Below the pieces are notes generated by a model. That model did no database searches, was not told where the DNA came from, and saw nothing but the letters and a program-made list of their open reading frames with translations. This document shows, piece by piece, positions 7,607-13,941 of a stretch of DNA of 13,941 nt. Source of the stretch: Gemella haemolysans (GTDB taxonomy: Bacteria; Bacillota; Bacilli; Staphylococcales; Gemellaceae); NCBI RefSeq assembly GCF_901873445.1, contig NZ_CABFLN010000036.1, positions 1 to 13,941 on the forward strand, written 5' to 3'. Each line of letters begins with the position of its first letter. The first letter of the stretch is position 1. The position numbers and the translations under genes are program-made.

Positions 7607-9319
7607 TTATTTCGTATATTCTTCTACTAACGCTAATACTTCTTCAGTTGTTGAACACATAATAGCTTTATCAACTAACTCTTTCATTTTTTCTAATGAT
7701 AAGTTTTTGATTTGGCTACGTGCTTGAAGAATTGAAGTAGCTGACATTGAGAATTCATCTAATCCCATACCTAATAGTAATGGAATAGCTAAGCTATCTC
7801 CAGCCATTTCCCCACACATTCCAGTCCATTTACCTTCTTTGTGAGATGCTTCAATAACATTTTTCACAAGACGTAAGATTGCCGGGTTATATGGTTGGTA
7901 TAAGTATGAAACTTTTTCACTCATACGGTCTGCAGCCATAGTATATTGAACTAAGTCATTAGTTCCGATTGAGAAGAAGTCAACTTCTTTAGCGAAGATA
8001 TCAGCAATAACAGCAGTTGATGGAATCTCAACCATGATACCTAATTCGATATCGTTACTTACTGCAACACCTTCAGCTACTAATTTTTCTTTTTCTTCTA
8101 AGAATAAAGCTTTAGCAGCTCTAAATTCTTGAACTGTAGCGATCATTGGGAACATTACACAAAGTTTACCGTAAACAGAAGCACGTAATAATGCTCTAAG
8201 TTGAGTTCTGAATAAGTCTTTTTCTTCTAGACAAAGACGGATAGCTCTAAACCCTAAGAATGGATTCATTTCTTTTGGTAAATCTAAGTATGGTAATTCT
8301 TTATCTCCACCGATATCTAAAGTACGAACAACAACAGGTTTATCACCCATTCCTTCTAATACAGCTTTGTAAGCTTCGAATTGTTCATCTTCAGTAGGTA
8401 GTTGATCACGTCCCATGTATAGGAACTCTGTACGATATAAACCAACAGCTTCCCCACCATTGTTGTTTACACCTTCTAAGTCAGCAGGTGTACCAATGTT
8501 TGCAGCTAAAAGAACTTCATGTCCTTCTTGAGTTACAGATTTCTCTGTTACTAATTTAGCCCATTCAGCTTTTTGAGCTTCAAATTTAGCGTGTTTTTCT
8601 TCTAATTCAGCTGTAGTAGCTTCATCTGGATTTACATATACAACACCTTCTAATCCGTCAAGAATTAAGATATCTCCATTTTTAACTTCTTCAGTAATTG
8701 TACTAGTTCCTACTACTGCAGGAATTTCTAATGATCTAGCCATGATAGCTGAGTGTGAAGTACGTCCACCAATATTAGTTGCAAATCCTTTAACAAATTG
8801 TTTGTTAAGTTGTGCTGTGTCAGATGGAGTTAAGTCTTCAGCAATAACGATTACTTCTTCATCGATTAAGCTTGGGTTTGGTAAATCTACACCTAGTAAG
8901 TGAGCTAAAATACGTTTAGAAACGTCACGAATATCAGCAGCACGTTCTTTCATGTAGTCATTATCCATTGCTTCAAACATAGAAACGAACATGTCTGAAG
9001 TTTCTTTTAATGCATATTCAGCATTAATTTCTTTTGATTGAATATCAGTTTTAACAGTTCCCATAAATTCTGGGTCTTCTAAAATTAATAAGTGAGCTTC
9101 AAAAATCGCTGCTTTATCAGCACCTAGATTTTCGTGAGCTTTATCTTTAATAATAGTTAATTCTTTTTTAGAAATTTCAATAGCTTCTTCAAAACGTTTA
9201 ACTTCAACTTCAACGTCTTGAACTTTAACTTCTTTAACTGTTAAATCAGGCTCAACAAAAATGTATGCTTTAGCAAAAGATATCCCTTGAGAAGCTGCAA
9301 TACCTTTTAGTTGTAACAT
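7607..9319 (-). CDS. ptsI: PTS Enzyme I, phosphoenolpyruvate-protein phosphotransferase
   Basis: General cytosolic component of the PEP-dependent sugar phosphotransferase system: it autophosphorylates from PEP and passes the phosphate to HPr. At 570 residues it is standard length. The N-terminal part holds the HPr-binding helices and the phosphorylated histidine in [12 protein letters not shown], His189, the same number as in E. coli. The C-terminal TIM-barrel PEP domain has [15 protein letters not shown] and CGEMAGD with Cys502, the family's catalytic acid. The ATG (9317-9319) begins one base after the ptsH stop, with AAGAAGGA inside ptsH as ribosome binding site, so synthesis is coupled to HPr. 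A good terminator follows. All key residues are present. Confidence 0.98.
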   Translation of the reverse strand: MLQLKGIAASQGISFAKAYIFVEPDLTVKEVKVQDVEVEVKRFEEAIEISKKELTIIKDKAHENLGADKAAIFEAHLLILEDPEFMGTVKTDIQSKEINAEYALKETSDMFVSMFEAMDNDYMKERAADIRDVSKRILAHLLGVDLPNPSLIDEEVIVIAEDLTPSDTAQLNKQFVKGFATNIGGRTSHSAIMARSLEIPAVVGTSTITEEVKNGDILILDGLEGVVYVNPDEATTAELEEKHAKFEAQKAEWAKLVTEKSVTQEGHEVLLAANIGTPADLEGVNNNGGEAVGLYRTEFLYMGRDQLPTEDEQFEAYKAVLEGMGDKPVVVRTLDIGGDKELPYLDLPKEMNPFLGFRAIRLCLEEKDLFRTQLRALLRASVYGKLCVMFPMIATVQEFRAAKALFLEEKEKLVAEGVAVSNDIELGIMVEIPSTAVIADIFAKEVDFFSIGTNDLVQYTMAADRMSEKVSYLYQPYNPAILRLVKNVIEASHKEGKWTGMCGEMAGDSLAIPLLLGMGLDEFSMSATSILQARSQIKNLSLEKMKELVDKAIMCSTTEEVLALVEEYTK

Positions 9320-9320
9320 T

Positions 9321-9584
9321 TTATGCTAATCCTTCTTTCTTCATTGTTTCTTCTAAAGCTGCTAATGCTTCTGCTTCGTCAGCTCCGTCAGCGTAGATTA
9401 CGATATCAGCGTCTTTTCCAACTCCAAGACTCATAACACCCATGATTGATTTTAAGTTAACTTTACGTCCGTTGAATTCTAATTCAATGTTTGATTGGAA
9501 TTTAGAAGCAGCTTGTACTAATAAAGTAGCTGGTCTAGCGTGGATTCCTGTTTCGTCGATTACTTTAAATTCTTTTTGTAACAT
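9321..9584 (-). CDS. ptsH: Phosphocarrier protein HPr
   Basis: Small cytosolic phosphocarrier (87 residues) that receives phosphate from Enzyme I on His15 and passes it to sugar-specific IIA domains. The active site GIHARPAT puts histidine exactly at position 15. Ser46, in [10 protein letters not shown], is the regulatory site phosphorylated by HPr kinase in Bacillota, where P-Ser-HPr acts with CcpA in carbon catabolite repression. This identifies it as the Gram-positive regulatory HPr rather than a homologue lacking that site. The ATG (9582-9584) has an AAAGGAG ribosome binding site with an 8-nt spacer. It is the first gene of ptsHI, with its own promoter about 40-70 bp upstream. Confidence 0.98.
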   Translation of the reverse strand: MLQKEFKVIDETGIHARPATLLVQAASKFQSNIELEFNGRKVNLKSIMGVMSLGVGKDADIVIYADGADEAEALAALEETMKKEGLA

Positions 9585-9624
9585 AGTTATGTCTCCTTTT
9601 ATTTAAAAAAATATTTACATTCAA

Positions 9625-9653
9625 ATAATAACATATGAAAGCAATATTTACAA
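9625..9653 (-). promoter_or_regulatory. Promoter of ptsHI
   Basis: -35 TTGTAA (9648-9653), 17-nt spacer, and -10 TATTAT (9625-9630) preceded by TGT, an extended -10. The start would fall near 9618, giving a leader of about 35 nt. I found no convincing CcpA cre site overlapping it. Confidence 0.7.
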
Positions 9654-9805
9654 GTATTTTGTACTTATTCGCCCTTAAATATCATATGTATTCTATAACA
9701 AAGAAAACCATTTCTTTTCCTATAGTAAGCAATTGCATTAAAACTAATGAAAAAATATGAAAACAGATTTTCAATGTTAAAATCAAAAAAATGGTCAAAT
9801 ATACT

Positions 9806-9845
9806 AAAAAAGTATCAATTACAAGAGAAGTAACGATACTTTTTT
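9806..9845. terminator. Terminator downstream of queH, symmetrical in both directions
   Basis: AAAAAAGTATC (9806-9816) and GATACTTTTTT (9835-9845) form a perfect 11-bp inverted repeat, with a further TTAC/GTAA pairing inside the loop. A T-run follows the stem on either strand. It ends queH transcription about 75 bp after the stop. The rest of 9585-9919 holds only the ptsHI promoter and AT-rich sequence with no gene that I can support. Confidence 0.8.
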
Positions 9846-9919
9846 ATATTATATTATGCTGAAATAATTTAAAATCATTATATATTTATTGTTATATTGT
9901 AAACTATATAACAAATTTA

Positions 9920-10684
9920 TTATACTAACTCTCCACCAAGCTTAATAATTGATTTAAATTTTTCATAATCTTCATGATTTCTATTAAACTCACGAGCATT
10001 TTTATTTACTTCTTTAAAATCAATCCCTTGATCTTTTGCTGCAAAGACGCATCCACAATAACATTGTCTATAAATATTATAATCATTACACATTTCTACA
10101 GATCTCTTATATCCATTATTCTTTTTAAAATCTGAAGGTAAGTAATAAATTGACACTTGCTCCTGAAGAACATATCCAGCTTCATTAATTACAGTTGCAT
10201 TTTTCTTAGGACTTAGAGTTAATGCAGATGCGAAATAATCATATCCTAACTCCTCTGCTTTTTGAGCAGATGAATCTAAACGCATTTCATAACAAATATG
10301 ACATCTATCTCCACCTTCTCTATCTTCTTCATGCCCCTTTACTGCACTAATAAATTTACTTGGTGCATACTCATCCGCTAAAAATTTAATTTTCTTATCA
10401 TTTCTTTTATTAAACTCTTCAACAAAATCTTTTTGTACAAGCATACGTTTAATATATTCTTCTTTCGGATGAATATTTGAATTTGAGAAAAATATAGTTA
10501 TGTCACTTATCTCTGATAAATACTCAAGTACATAAGTACTACAAGGTGCACAACAAGAGTGAATAAGAATCTTCGGTCTAAAATTTGTTTTTTCCCATTC
10601 TTTTATTAATTCCTTTAAGACATTATCATAATTTATTTTTTGATTTTTATGTCTTGTGTTTATAAATTGTTTACTATCGATCAT
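9920..10684 (-). CDS. queH: Epoxyqueuosine reductase QueH
   Basis: Catalyses the last step of queuosine synthesis, reducing epoxyqueuosine to queuosine at the wobble base of tRNAs with GUN anticodons (Tyr, His, Asn, Asp), in the cytosol. It is the non-cobalamin alternative to QueG. The 254-residue protein has the QueH/DUF208 signatures: HSCCAPC (42-48), FFSNSNIHPKEEY (65-77), GGDRCHICYEMR (124-135), ASALTLSPKKN (152-162) and the cysteine cluster CYCGC (208-212). The paired cysteines are those expected to hold the Fe-S cluster and metal. An N-terminal stretch of about 35 charged residues precedes the core, as in many Bacillota homologues. The ATG at 10682-10684 has AGAAGG about 11 nt upstream. 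No other queuosine gene is in the window, so the gene stands alone between ruvB and ptsH. Confidence 0.93.
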   Translation of the reverse strand: MIDSKQFINTRHKNQKINYDNVLKELIKEWEKTNFRPKILIHSCCAPCSTYVLEYLSEISDITIFFSNSNIHPKEEYIKRMLVQKDFVEEFNKRNDKKIKFLADEYAPSKFISAVKGHEEDREGGDRCHICYEMRLDSSAQKAEELGYDYFASALTLSPKKNATVINEAGYVLQEQVSIYYLPSDFKKNNGYKRSVEMCNDYNIYRQCYCGCVFAAKDQGIDFKEVNKNAREFNRNHEDYEKFKSIIKLGGELV

Positions 10685-10795
10685 ACGAATTCAATCCTTC
10701 TAATATTTATAATATTTTACTAAACAAGTTTAATATACTTTTTAATTTTTTACAATTAATATCATTACTAATTAAAAAGCATTATCAATAAATTA

Positions 10796-10854
10796 AAAAC
10801 ACGGATTTTAATTACTTATACTTTTAAACTCATAGCAATTTACATCCATGTTTT
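10796..10854 (-). terminator. Possible terminator after ruvB
   Basis: On the minus strand AAAACATGGAT (10844-10854) can pair with ATCCGTGTTTT (10796-10806). This is 11 bp with one G-U pair, followed by a T-rich stretch. The 37-nt loop is unusually long, so the call is tentative. Confidence 0.45.
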
Positions 10855-10861
10855 ATTATTA

Positions 10862-11860
10862 TTAACCTTTATAATTTATCCCTAAATGTTGGTATGCTTT
10901 AGGTGTTGCACGACGTCCTCTTGGGGTACGCTCAATGAACCCTTCCTTTACTAGATAAGGTTCATATACATCTTCAATAGTTATACTTTCTTCTCCTATT
11001 GTTACAGCGATAGTCTCTAATCCAACAGCTCGACCATCATATCGTTTTATTAAACACTCTAAGATTTTATAGTCTATATTATCAAGTCCTTTAGCATCAA
11101 CTTGAAGCAAATCTAATGATTCTATCGCTAAATCTTTTGCTATTACACCATCATTCTTAACTTGTGCAAAATCCCTAACACGTTTTAATAACCTATTGGC
11201 TATACGAGGTGTACCACGAGATCTCATAGCAATTTCGTAAGAACTCTCTTCATCAATATCACATTCAAAAATATCTGAAGTTCGTTCTATGATATTTTGA
11301 AGTTCACTAATAGTATAGAACTCTAAACGACAATGCACACCGAATCTATCCCTTAGAGGTGCTGTTAAAGCCCCAGCCCTAGTTGTCGCTCCTACTAACG
11401 TAAAAGGAGGAAGCTCAATTCTAATACTTCGTGATTCTTCACCTTTTCCTATTACAATATCAAGATAAAAATCTTCCATAGCTGAATATAATATTTCCTC
11501 AATTGATCTACTAATTCGATGTATTTCATCAATAAAAAGAACATCGCCCGGTTCTAAACTAGTTAAAATCGCTGCTAAATCCCCAGATTTTTCTATTGCA
11601 GGTCCAGAAGTATACTTAATACCTACTTCCATTTCATTTGCAATAATTGTCGCAAGTGTTGTTTTCCCTAATCCTGGAGGCCCATATAATAAACAATGGT
11701 CTAGTACCTCACCACGTAATTTCGCAGCTTCTATAAATATTTTCAAATTACTCTTAATTTGTTCTTGCCCTATGTACTGACTTAAAAATTTTGGTCTTAA
11801 AGACTGTTCTTCACGTTCTTCACCAAAGTTTTGACTAGCTGATACCATTCTATCTTCCAT
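10862..11860 (-). CDS. ruvB: Holliday junction branch migration ATPase RuvB
   Basis: Hexameric AAA+ motor that, with RuvA, drives branch migration of Holliday junctions in recombinational repair. The 332-residue protein shows Walker [10 protein letters not shown] (60-68), Walker B with DEIHR (111-115), sensor 1 GATTRAG (157-163), and the arginine finger in PLRDRFG (Arg170). A C-terminal winged-helix DNA-binding domain ends with [13 protein letters not shown]. All catalytic residues are present. The ATG at 11858-11860 follows AAAGGAGGAAATT, a near-perfect ribosome binding site, 19 bp after ruvA ends. The gene is co-transcribed with ruvA from the promoter at 12490-12518. ruvC is not seen, as expected for Bacillota, which use RecU instead. 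Confidence 0.98.
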   Translation of the reverse strand: MEDRMVSASQNFGEEREEQSLRPKFLSQYIGQEQIKSNLKIFIEAAKLRGEVLDHCLLYGPPGLGKTTLATIIANEMEVGIKYTSGPAIEKSGDLAAILTSLEPGDVLFIDEIHRISRSIEEILYSAMEDFYLDIVIGKGEESRSIRIELPPFTLVGATTRAGALTAPLRDRFGVHCRLEFYTISELQNIIERTSDIFECDIDEESSYEIAMRSRGTPRIANRLLKRVRDFAQVKNDGVIAKDLAIESLDLLQVDAKGLDNIDYKILECLIKRYDGRAVGLETIAVTIGEESITIEDVYEPYLVKEGFIERTPRGRRATPKAYQHLGINYKG

Positions 11861-11879
11861 AATTTCCTCCTTTCATCTA

Positions 11880-12461
11880 CTATGCATTCATCAATAGTTT
11901 TAATCCTTGTTTTACATATTCATCTACACCGTCAAACTGATGAGTAGAAAGTTTCTTCTCAATTTTTGTAAGTTCTTTTTTACTATATCCCAGTGCTTCT
12001 AGAGCTAGGATTGCATCACTTAGATAATTATTAACAGCCTTTGGTGCACTGCTTATATTCGTCATACTAAAATCAACCTTACCTTGTAAATCAAGAATAA
12101 TTTGCTGAGCTGATTTTTTCCCAATTCCAGGGAACTTAGTTAAATAAACAGCATCTTGATTTTCAATAGCTCCAATAATTTCTTCACTAGTACCCCCAGC
12201 TAAAATAGCTAAAGCACTTTTCGGTCCTACACCTTTGACTTTTAATAGAAGTAAAAAGACTTTCTTTTGTTCTTTATTTGAAAAACCATAAAGAACATTT
12301 GAATCTTCTCTTACTTGTTGGCTAATAAATACAGTTCTTTCTTCATTCAAGTGATATTCATATGGATTAGCTACTACAACTTCATAGCCTATGCCATTGT
12401 TATCTACCACTATATTAGTCGGATTTACTTCCGAAATTTTACCTTTAATATACGCGTACAT
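11880..12461 (-). CDS. ruvA: Holliday junction DNA helicase subunit RuvA
   Basis: Binds four-way DNA junctions as a tetramer and loads RuvB. With the start chosen here it has 193 residues. The N-terminal OB-fold begins MYAYIKGKI and includes the acidic-pin region REDSNVLYGF (51-60). Two helix-hairpin-helix motifs follow, VKGVGPKSA (75-83) and FPGIGKKSA (110-118). A linker and the C-terminal RuvB-binding domain (about 145-193) complete it. An in-frame GTG at 12468-12470 would add three residues but lies only one base from the AGGAG ribosome binding site. The ATG at 12459-12461 has a 10-nt spacer and gives the family-typical MYAY start, so it is preferred. First gene of the ruvAB operon. Confidence 0.96.
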   Translation of the reverse strand: MYAYIKGKISEVNPTNIVVDNNGIGYEVVVANPYEYHLNEERTVFISQQVREDSNVLYGFSNKEQKKVFLLLLKVKGVGPKSALAILAGGTSEEIIGAIENQDAVYLTKFPGIGKKSAQQIILDLQGKVDFSMTNISSAPKAVNNYLSDAILALEALGYSKKELTKIEKKLSTHQFDGVDEYVKQGLKLLMNA

Positions 12462-12489
12462 TACATTCACACTCCTGATTGATTATTTA

Positions 12490-12518
12490 ATTATAAAATT
12501 AAACGAAAAAAATCTCAA
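12490..12518 (-). promoter_or_regulatory. Promoter of ruvAB
   Basis: -35 TTGAGA (12513-12518), a 17-nt spacer and a perfect -10 TATAAT (12490-12495), about 30 bp upstream of the ruvA start. No LexA box was recognised. Confidence 0.8.
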
Positions 12519-12554
12519 GTGTTTTATTTAATTGAAGAGTTTATATTTTTAATT

Positions 12555-12587
12555 AAAAGAAAAACTTGGCACTAGTAGTACCAAGTT
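12555..12587 (-). terminator. Rho-independent terminator after the phnD-like gene
   Basis: On the minus strand AACTTGGTAC (12578-12587) pairs with GTGCCAAGTT (12563-12572). This gives 10 bp with one G-U pair and a TACTA loop, followed by TTTCTTTT. It separates the lipoprotein gene from ruvAB. Confidence 0.92.
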
Positions 12588-12598
12588 CATTCTATCTA

Positions 12599-13486
12599 TT
12601 ATTTTACTTTATCTAAATCCACATTCATAACTTTTGCTGTAGCTTCAACTTTTTTATATGCATCTTGATCCACATCAGTAAATCCTGTGATACTGAACAT
12701 CTTAGTGAACATTTCTTTCATTTTTGGATCTTTTTCAATATCTCTAAGAGCCTTCTCTAATTTTTCTTGAAGCTCTTTATCCATCTTACTAGAAGTCGTA
12801 ACCATAACACCTGGAATCATATCACTTGTTGCTAATTTTTGAATATCAGTTTTAGCTTGAGGGAAGTCTTTAGCATATCTATCTTCAACTCCATCAAAAG
12901 TTGCAATTACATCAACATCCTTGTTAAGAAGAAGTTGTAAGCTCTTATCATGTCCACCACTGAATTGATAACTGATATCCTTATCTAAGTTAAGACCAGC
13001 ATTTACTAACATAGCACCCGGATAGATATATCCTGAAGAAGATGAAGGATCAACAAATGCTACTTTTTTACCTTTAACATCTTGAAGTGATTTAATTCCT
13101 GAGTCTTTTCTTACATATAGTTCAGCAGTATAACCAGGTTTCCCTGTTTTCCCTTTAGATGTTAAAATCGGTTTTGCATTACTTTGTTTTTGAGCAAGTA
13201 AAGATGAAAACGGAGGGATGATACCAAAATCAACACTTCCACTACCTAAACCTTCAACTACCCCTATATAATTACTTGCAGTAAAAGCTTCTACTTTTAC
13301 GCCTAATCTTTCAGATAGATAATCAGAAATCGGCTTAAGATCTTCTACTAACTTCTCACTATTTTTCAGAGGAACAAATCCCATCTTAATAACTTTCTCT
13401 TCCTTTTTCGTCTCAGTTTTAGTAGAACAACCTACGATAGAGAAGACAAAAACAAAACTGAATAGTGCTAATAATATTTTCTTCAT
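12599..13486 (-). CDS. PhnD-like phosphate/phosphonate ABC transporter substrate-binding lipoprotein
   Basis: A 295-residue secreted lipoprotein. It starts MKKILLALF with a hydrophobic signal peptide and lipobox IVGC, so the mature protein would be lipid-anchored at Cys20. A short Lys/Glu-rich linker precedes the binding fold. MGFVPLKNSE, DYLSERLGVKVE, GSVDFGIIPP, VAFVDPSSSSGY and a C-terminal segment with PGVMVTTS match the PhnD/PtxB branch of periplasmic-binding proteins that bind phosphonates, phosphite or related anions. The actual ligand cannot be read from the sequence. The ATG at 13484-13486 follows GAGGAGGTAATAGT, a strong ribosome binding site. No ATPase or permease gene (phnC/phnE type) lies beside it. 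A terminator follows and a tRNA terminator precedes, so it is a single-gene unit. Confidence 0.88.
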   Translation of the reverse strand: MKKILLALFSFVFVFSIVGCSTKTETKKEEKVIKMGFVPLKNSEKLVEDLKPISDYLSERLGVKVEAFTASNYIGVVEGLGSGSVDFGIIPPFSSLLAQKQSNAKPILTSKGKTGKPGYTAELYVRKDSGIKSLQDVKGKKVAFVDPSSSSGYIYPGAMLVNAGLNLDKDISYQFSGGHDKSLQLLLNKDVDVIATFDGVEDRYAKDFPQAKTDIQKLATSDMIPGVMVTTSSKMDKELQEKLEKALRDIEKDPKMKEMFTKMFSITGFTDVDQDAYKKVEATAKVMNVDLDKVK

Positions 13487-13525
13487 ACTATTACCTCCTC
13501 GGTATTTATATTGTATTTTGGTATC

Positions 13526-13534
13526 ATTTTAACA
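13526..13534 (-). promoter_or_regulatory. Candidate extended -10 of the phnD-like gene
   Basis: TGTTAAAAT on the minus strand (extended -10 TG-n-TAAAAT) about 40 bp upstream of the start. The -35 position is poor. Everything else in 13540-13680 is AT-rich with no feature seen. Confidence 0.3.
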
Positions 13535-13682
13535 TAAAAAAAATAATATATCTACCTTTTAAATAGAAATAATAGTAATTTTCAATATAAATTTTCATAA
13601 TTTTTTACGATTTTTTAGAAAACTATTAATAAATATTTCAAATATTTAACTAAAATAATAAAGGACTATTACAACTCAAATC

Positions 13683-13719
13683 ATTAAAAAACGGACTGAT
13701 GAAAAAAATCAATCCGTTT
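13683..13719 (-). terminator. Terminator of the tRNA-His/tRNA-Cys unit
   Basis: On the minus strand AAACGGATTGAT (13708-13719) pairs with ATCAGTCCGTTT (13689-13700). This gives 12 bp with one G-U pair and a 7-nt loop, followed by a T-run. On the plus strand the same position would be a C-A mismatch, so minus orientation is favoured. Confidence 0.88.
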
Positions 13720-13773
13720 AACTTATATACAAATTTTGAAATAAAAAAACACCTTTTGAAAAGATGATTAAAT

Positions 13774-13847
13774 TGGAGGCGGCTACCGGATTTGAACCGG
13801 TGATCAAGGTTTTGCAGACCCGTGCCTTACCACTTGGCTAAGCCGCC
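13774..13847 (-). tRNA. tRNA-Cys (anticodon GCA)
   Basis: Full cloverleaf of 74 nt including an encoded CCA. The acceptor stem GGCGGCT/AGCCGCC is perfect, the discriminator is U as in tRNA-Cys, the D arm is GCC-AAGTGGTAA-GGC, and the T arm contains GGTTCAAATCC. The anticodon loop is CTGCAAA with GCA. In the anticodon stem CGGGT/ACCTT the outermost pair is a C-U mismatch and the next a G-U, so the stem is weaker than usual. Confidence 0.96.
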
Positions 13848-13866
13848 TTATTGTATTTAATTTTAA

Positions 13867-13941
13867 TGGGGCGGCTGAGGGGAATCGAACCCCCGAATGT
13901 CGGAACCACAATCCGATGCGTTAACCACTTCGCCACAGCCG
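13867..13941 (-). tRNA. tRNA-His (anticodon GTG), cut by the window edge
   Basis: The anticodon loop TTGTGGT contains GTG, the T arm has GGTTCGATTCC, and the 3' end is CAGCCGC, C73 and an encoded CCA. The 5' acceptor strand visible is CGGCTG, so only G1 and the extra G-1 typical of tRNA-His (pairing with C73) should lie beyond position 13941. It lies 19 bp upstream of tRNA-Cys in the same direction, so the two are probably transcribed together. Confidence 0.95.

Noticed and set aside
7527..7727. Plus-strand open frame of 66 codons across the ptsI terminator
   Set aside because: It runs through a clear terminator hairpin and into the antisense of ptsI; no evidence of being coding.
9631..9655. 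Possible CcpA cre site at the ptsHI promoter
   Set aside because: The right half (TGCTTTCA) resembles a cre half-site, but the left half does not match and the symmetry is absent.

Overview
The window reads as chromosome of a very AT-rich, low-GC Bacillota of the Bacilli class. The evidence is a T-box riboswitch ahead of pheST, tRNA genes with encoded CCA, strong AGGAGG-type ribosome binding sites, sigma-A-like promoters, and an HPr/Enzyme I pair with the Gram-positive Ser46 site. The gene set fits a Gemella-like or staphylococcus-like organism, but the genus is inferred. All supported genes lie on the minus strand, so transcription runs from high to low coordinates.

From the right edge leftwards: 13684-13941 holds tRNA-His (cut by the edge) and tRNA-Cys with a terminator. 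Next is a single-gene unit for a PhnD-like phosphonate/phosphate-type binding lipoprotein (12599-13486) with its own terminator. ruvA-ruvB (10862-12461) follows from a well-formed promoter, and then queH, the last step of queuosine synthesis (9920-10684), which also ends in a terminator. ptsH-ptsI (7607-9584), the general PTS phosphotransfer proteins, form a two-gene operon with a good promoter and terminator.

The accessory part is 5450-7401. It has a DUF4241-family gene followed by two SUKH (SMI1/KNR4) genes, types often found in immunity clusters of polymorphic toxin systems, with no toxin gene visible. Both SUKH genes are interrupted by a -1 frameshift at a six-base homopolymer, while the DUF4241 gene is open throughout. 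This is the most unusual signal in the window.

The left part (116-5351) is one operon: promoter, Phe-type T-box riboswitch (specifier UUC, antiterminator/terminator pair), pheS, pheT, plsY, folD. The genes are 12 and 7 bp apart and then overlap by 17 bp, so phospholipid acylation (PlsY) and one-carbon metabolism (FolD) probably respond to uncharged tRNA-Phe together with the synthetase. I saw no CRISPR array, complete insertion sequence, prophage or replication origin.
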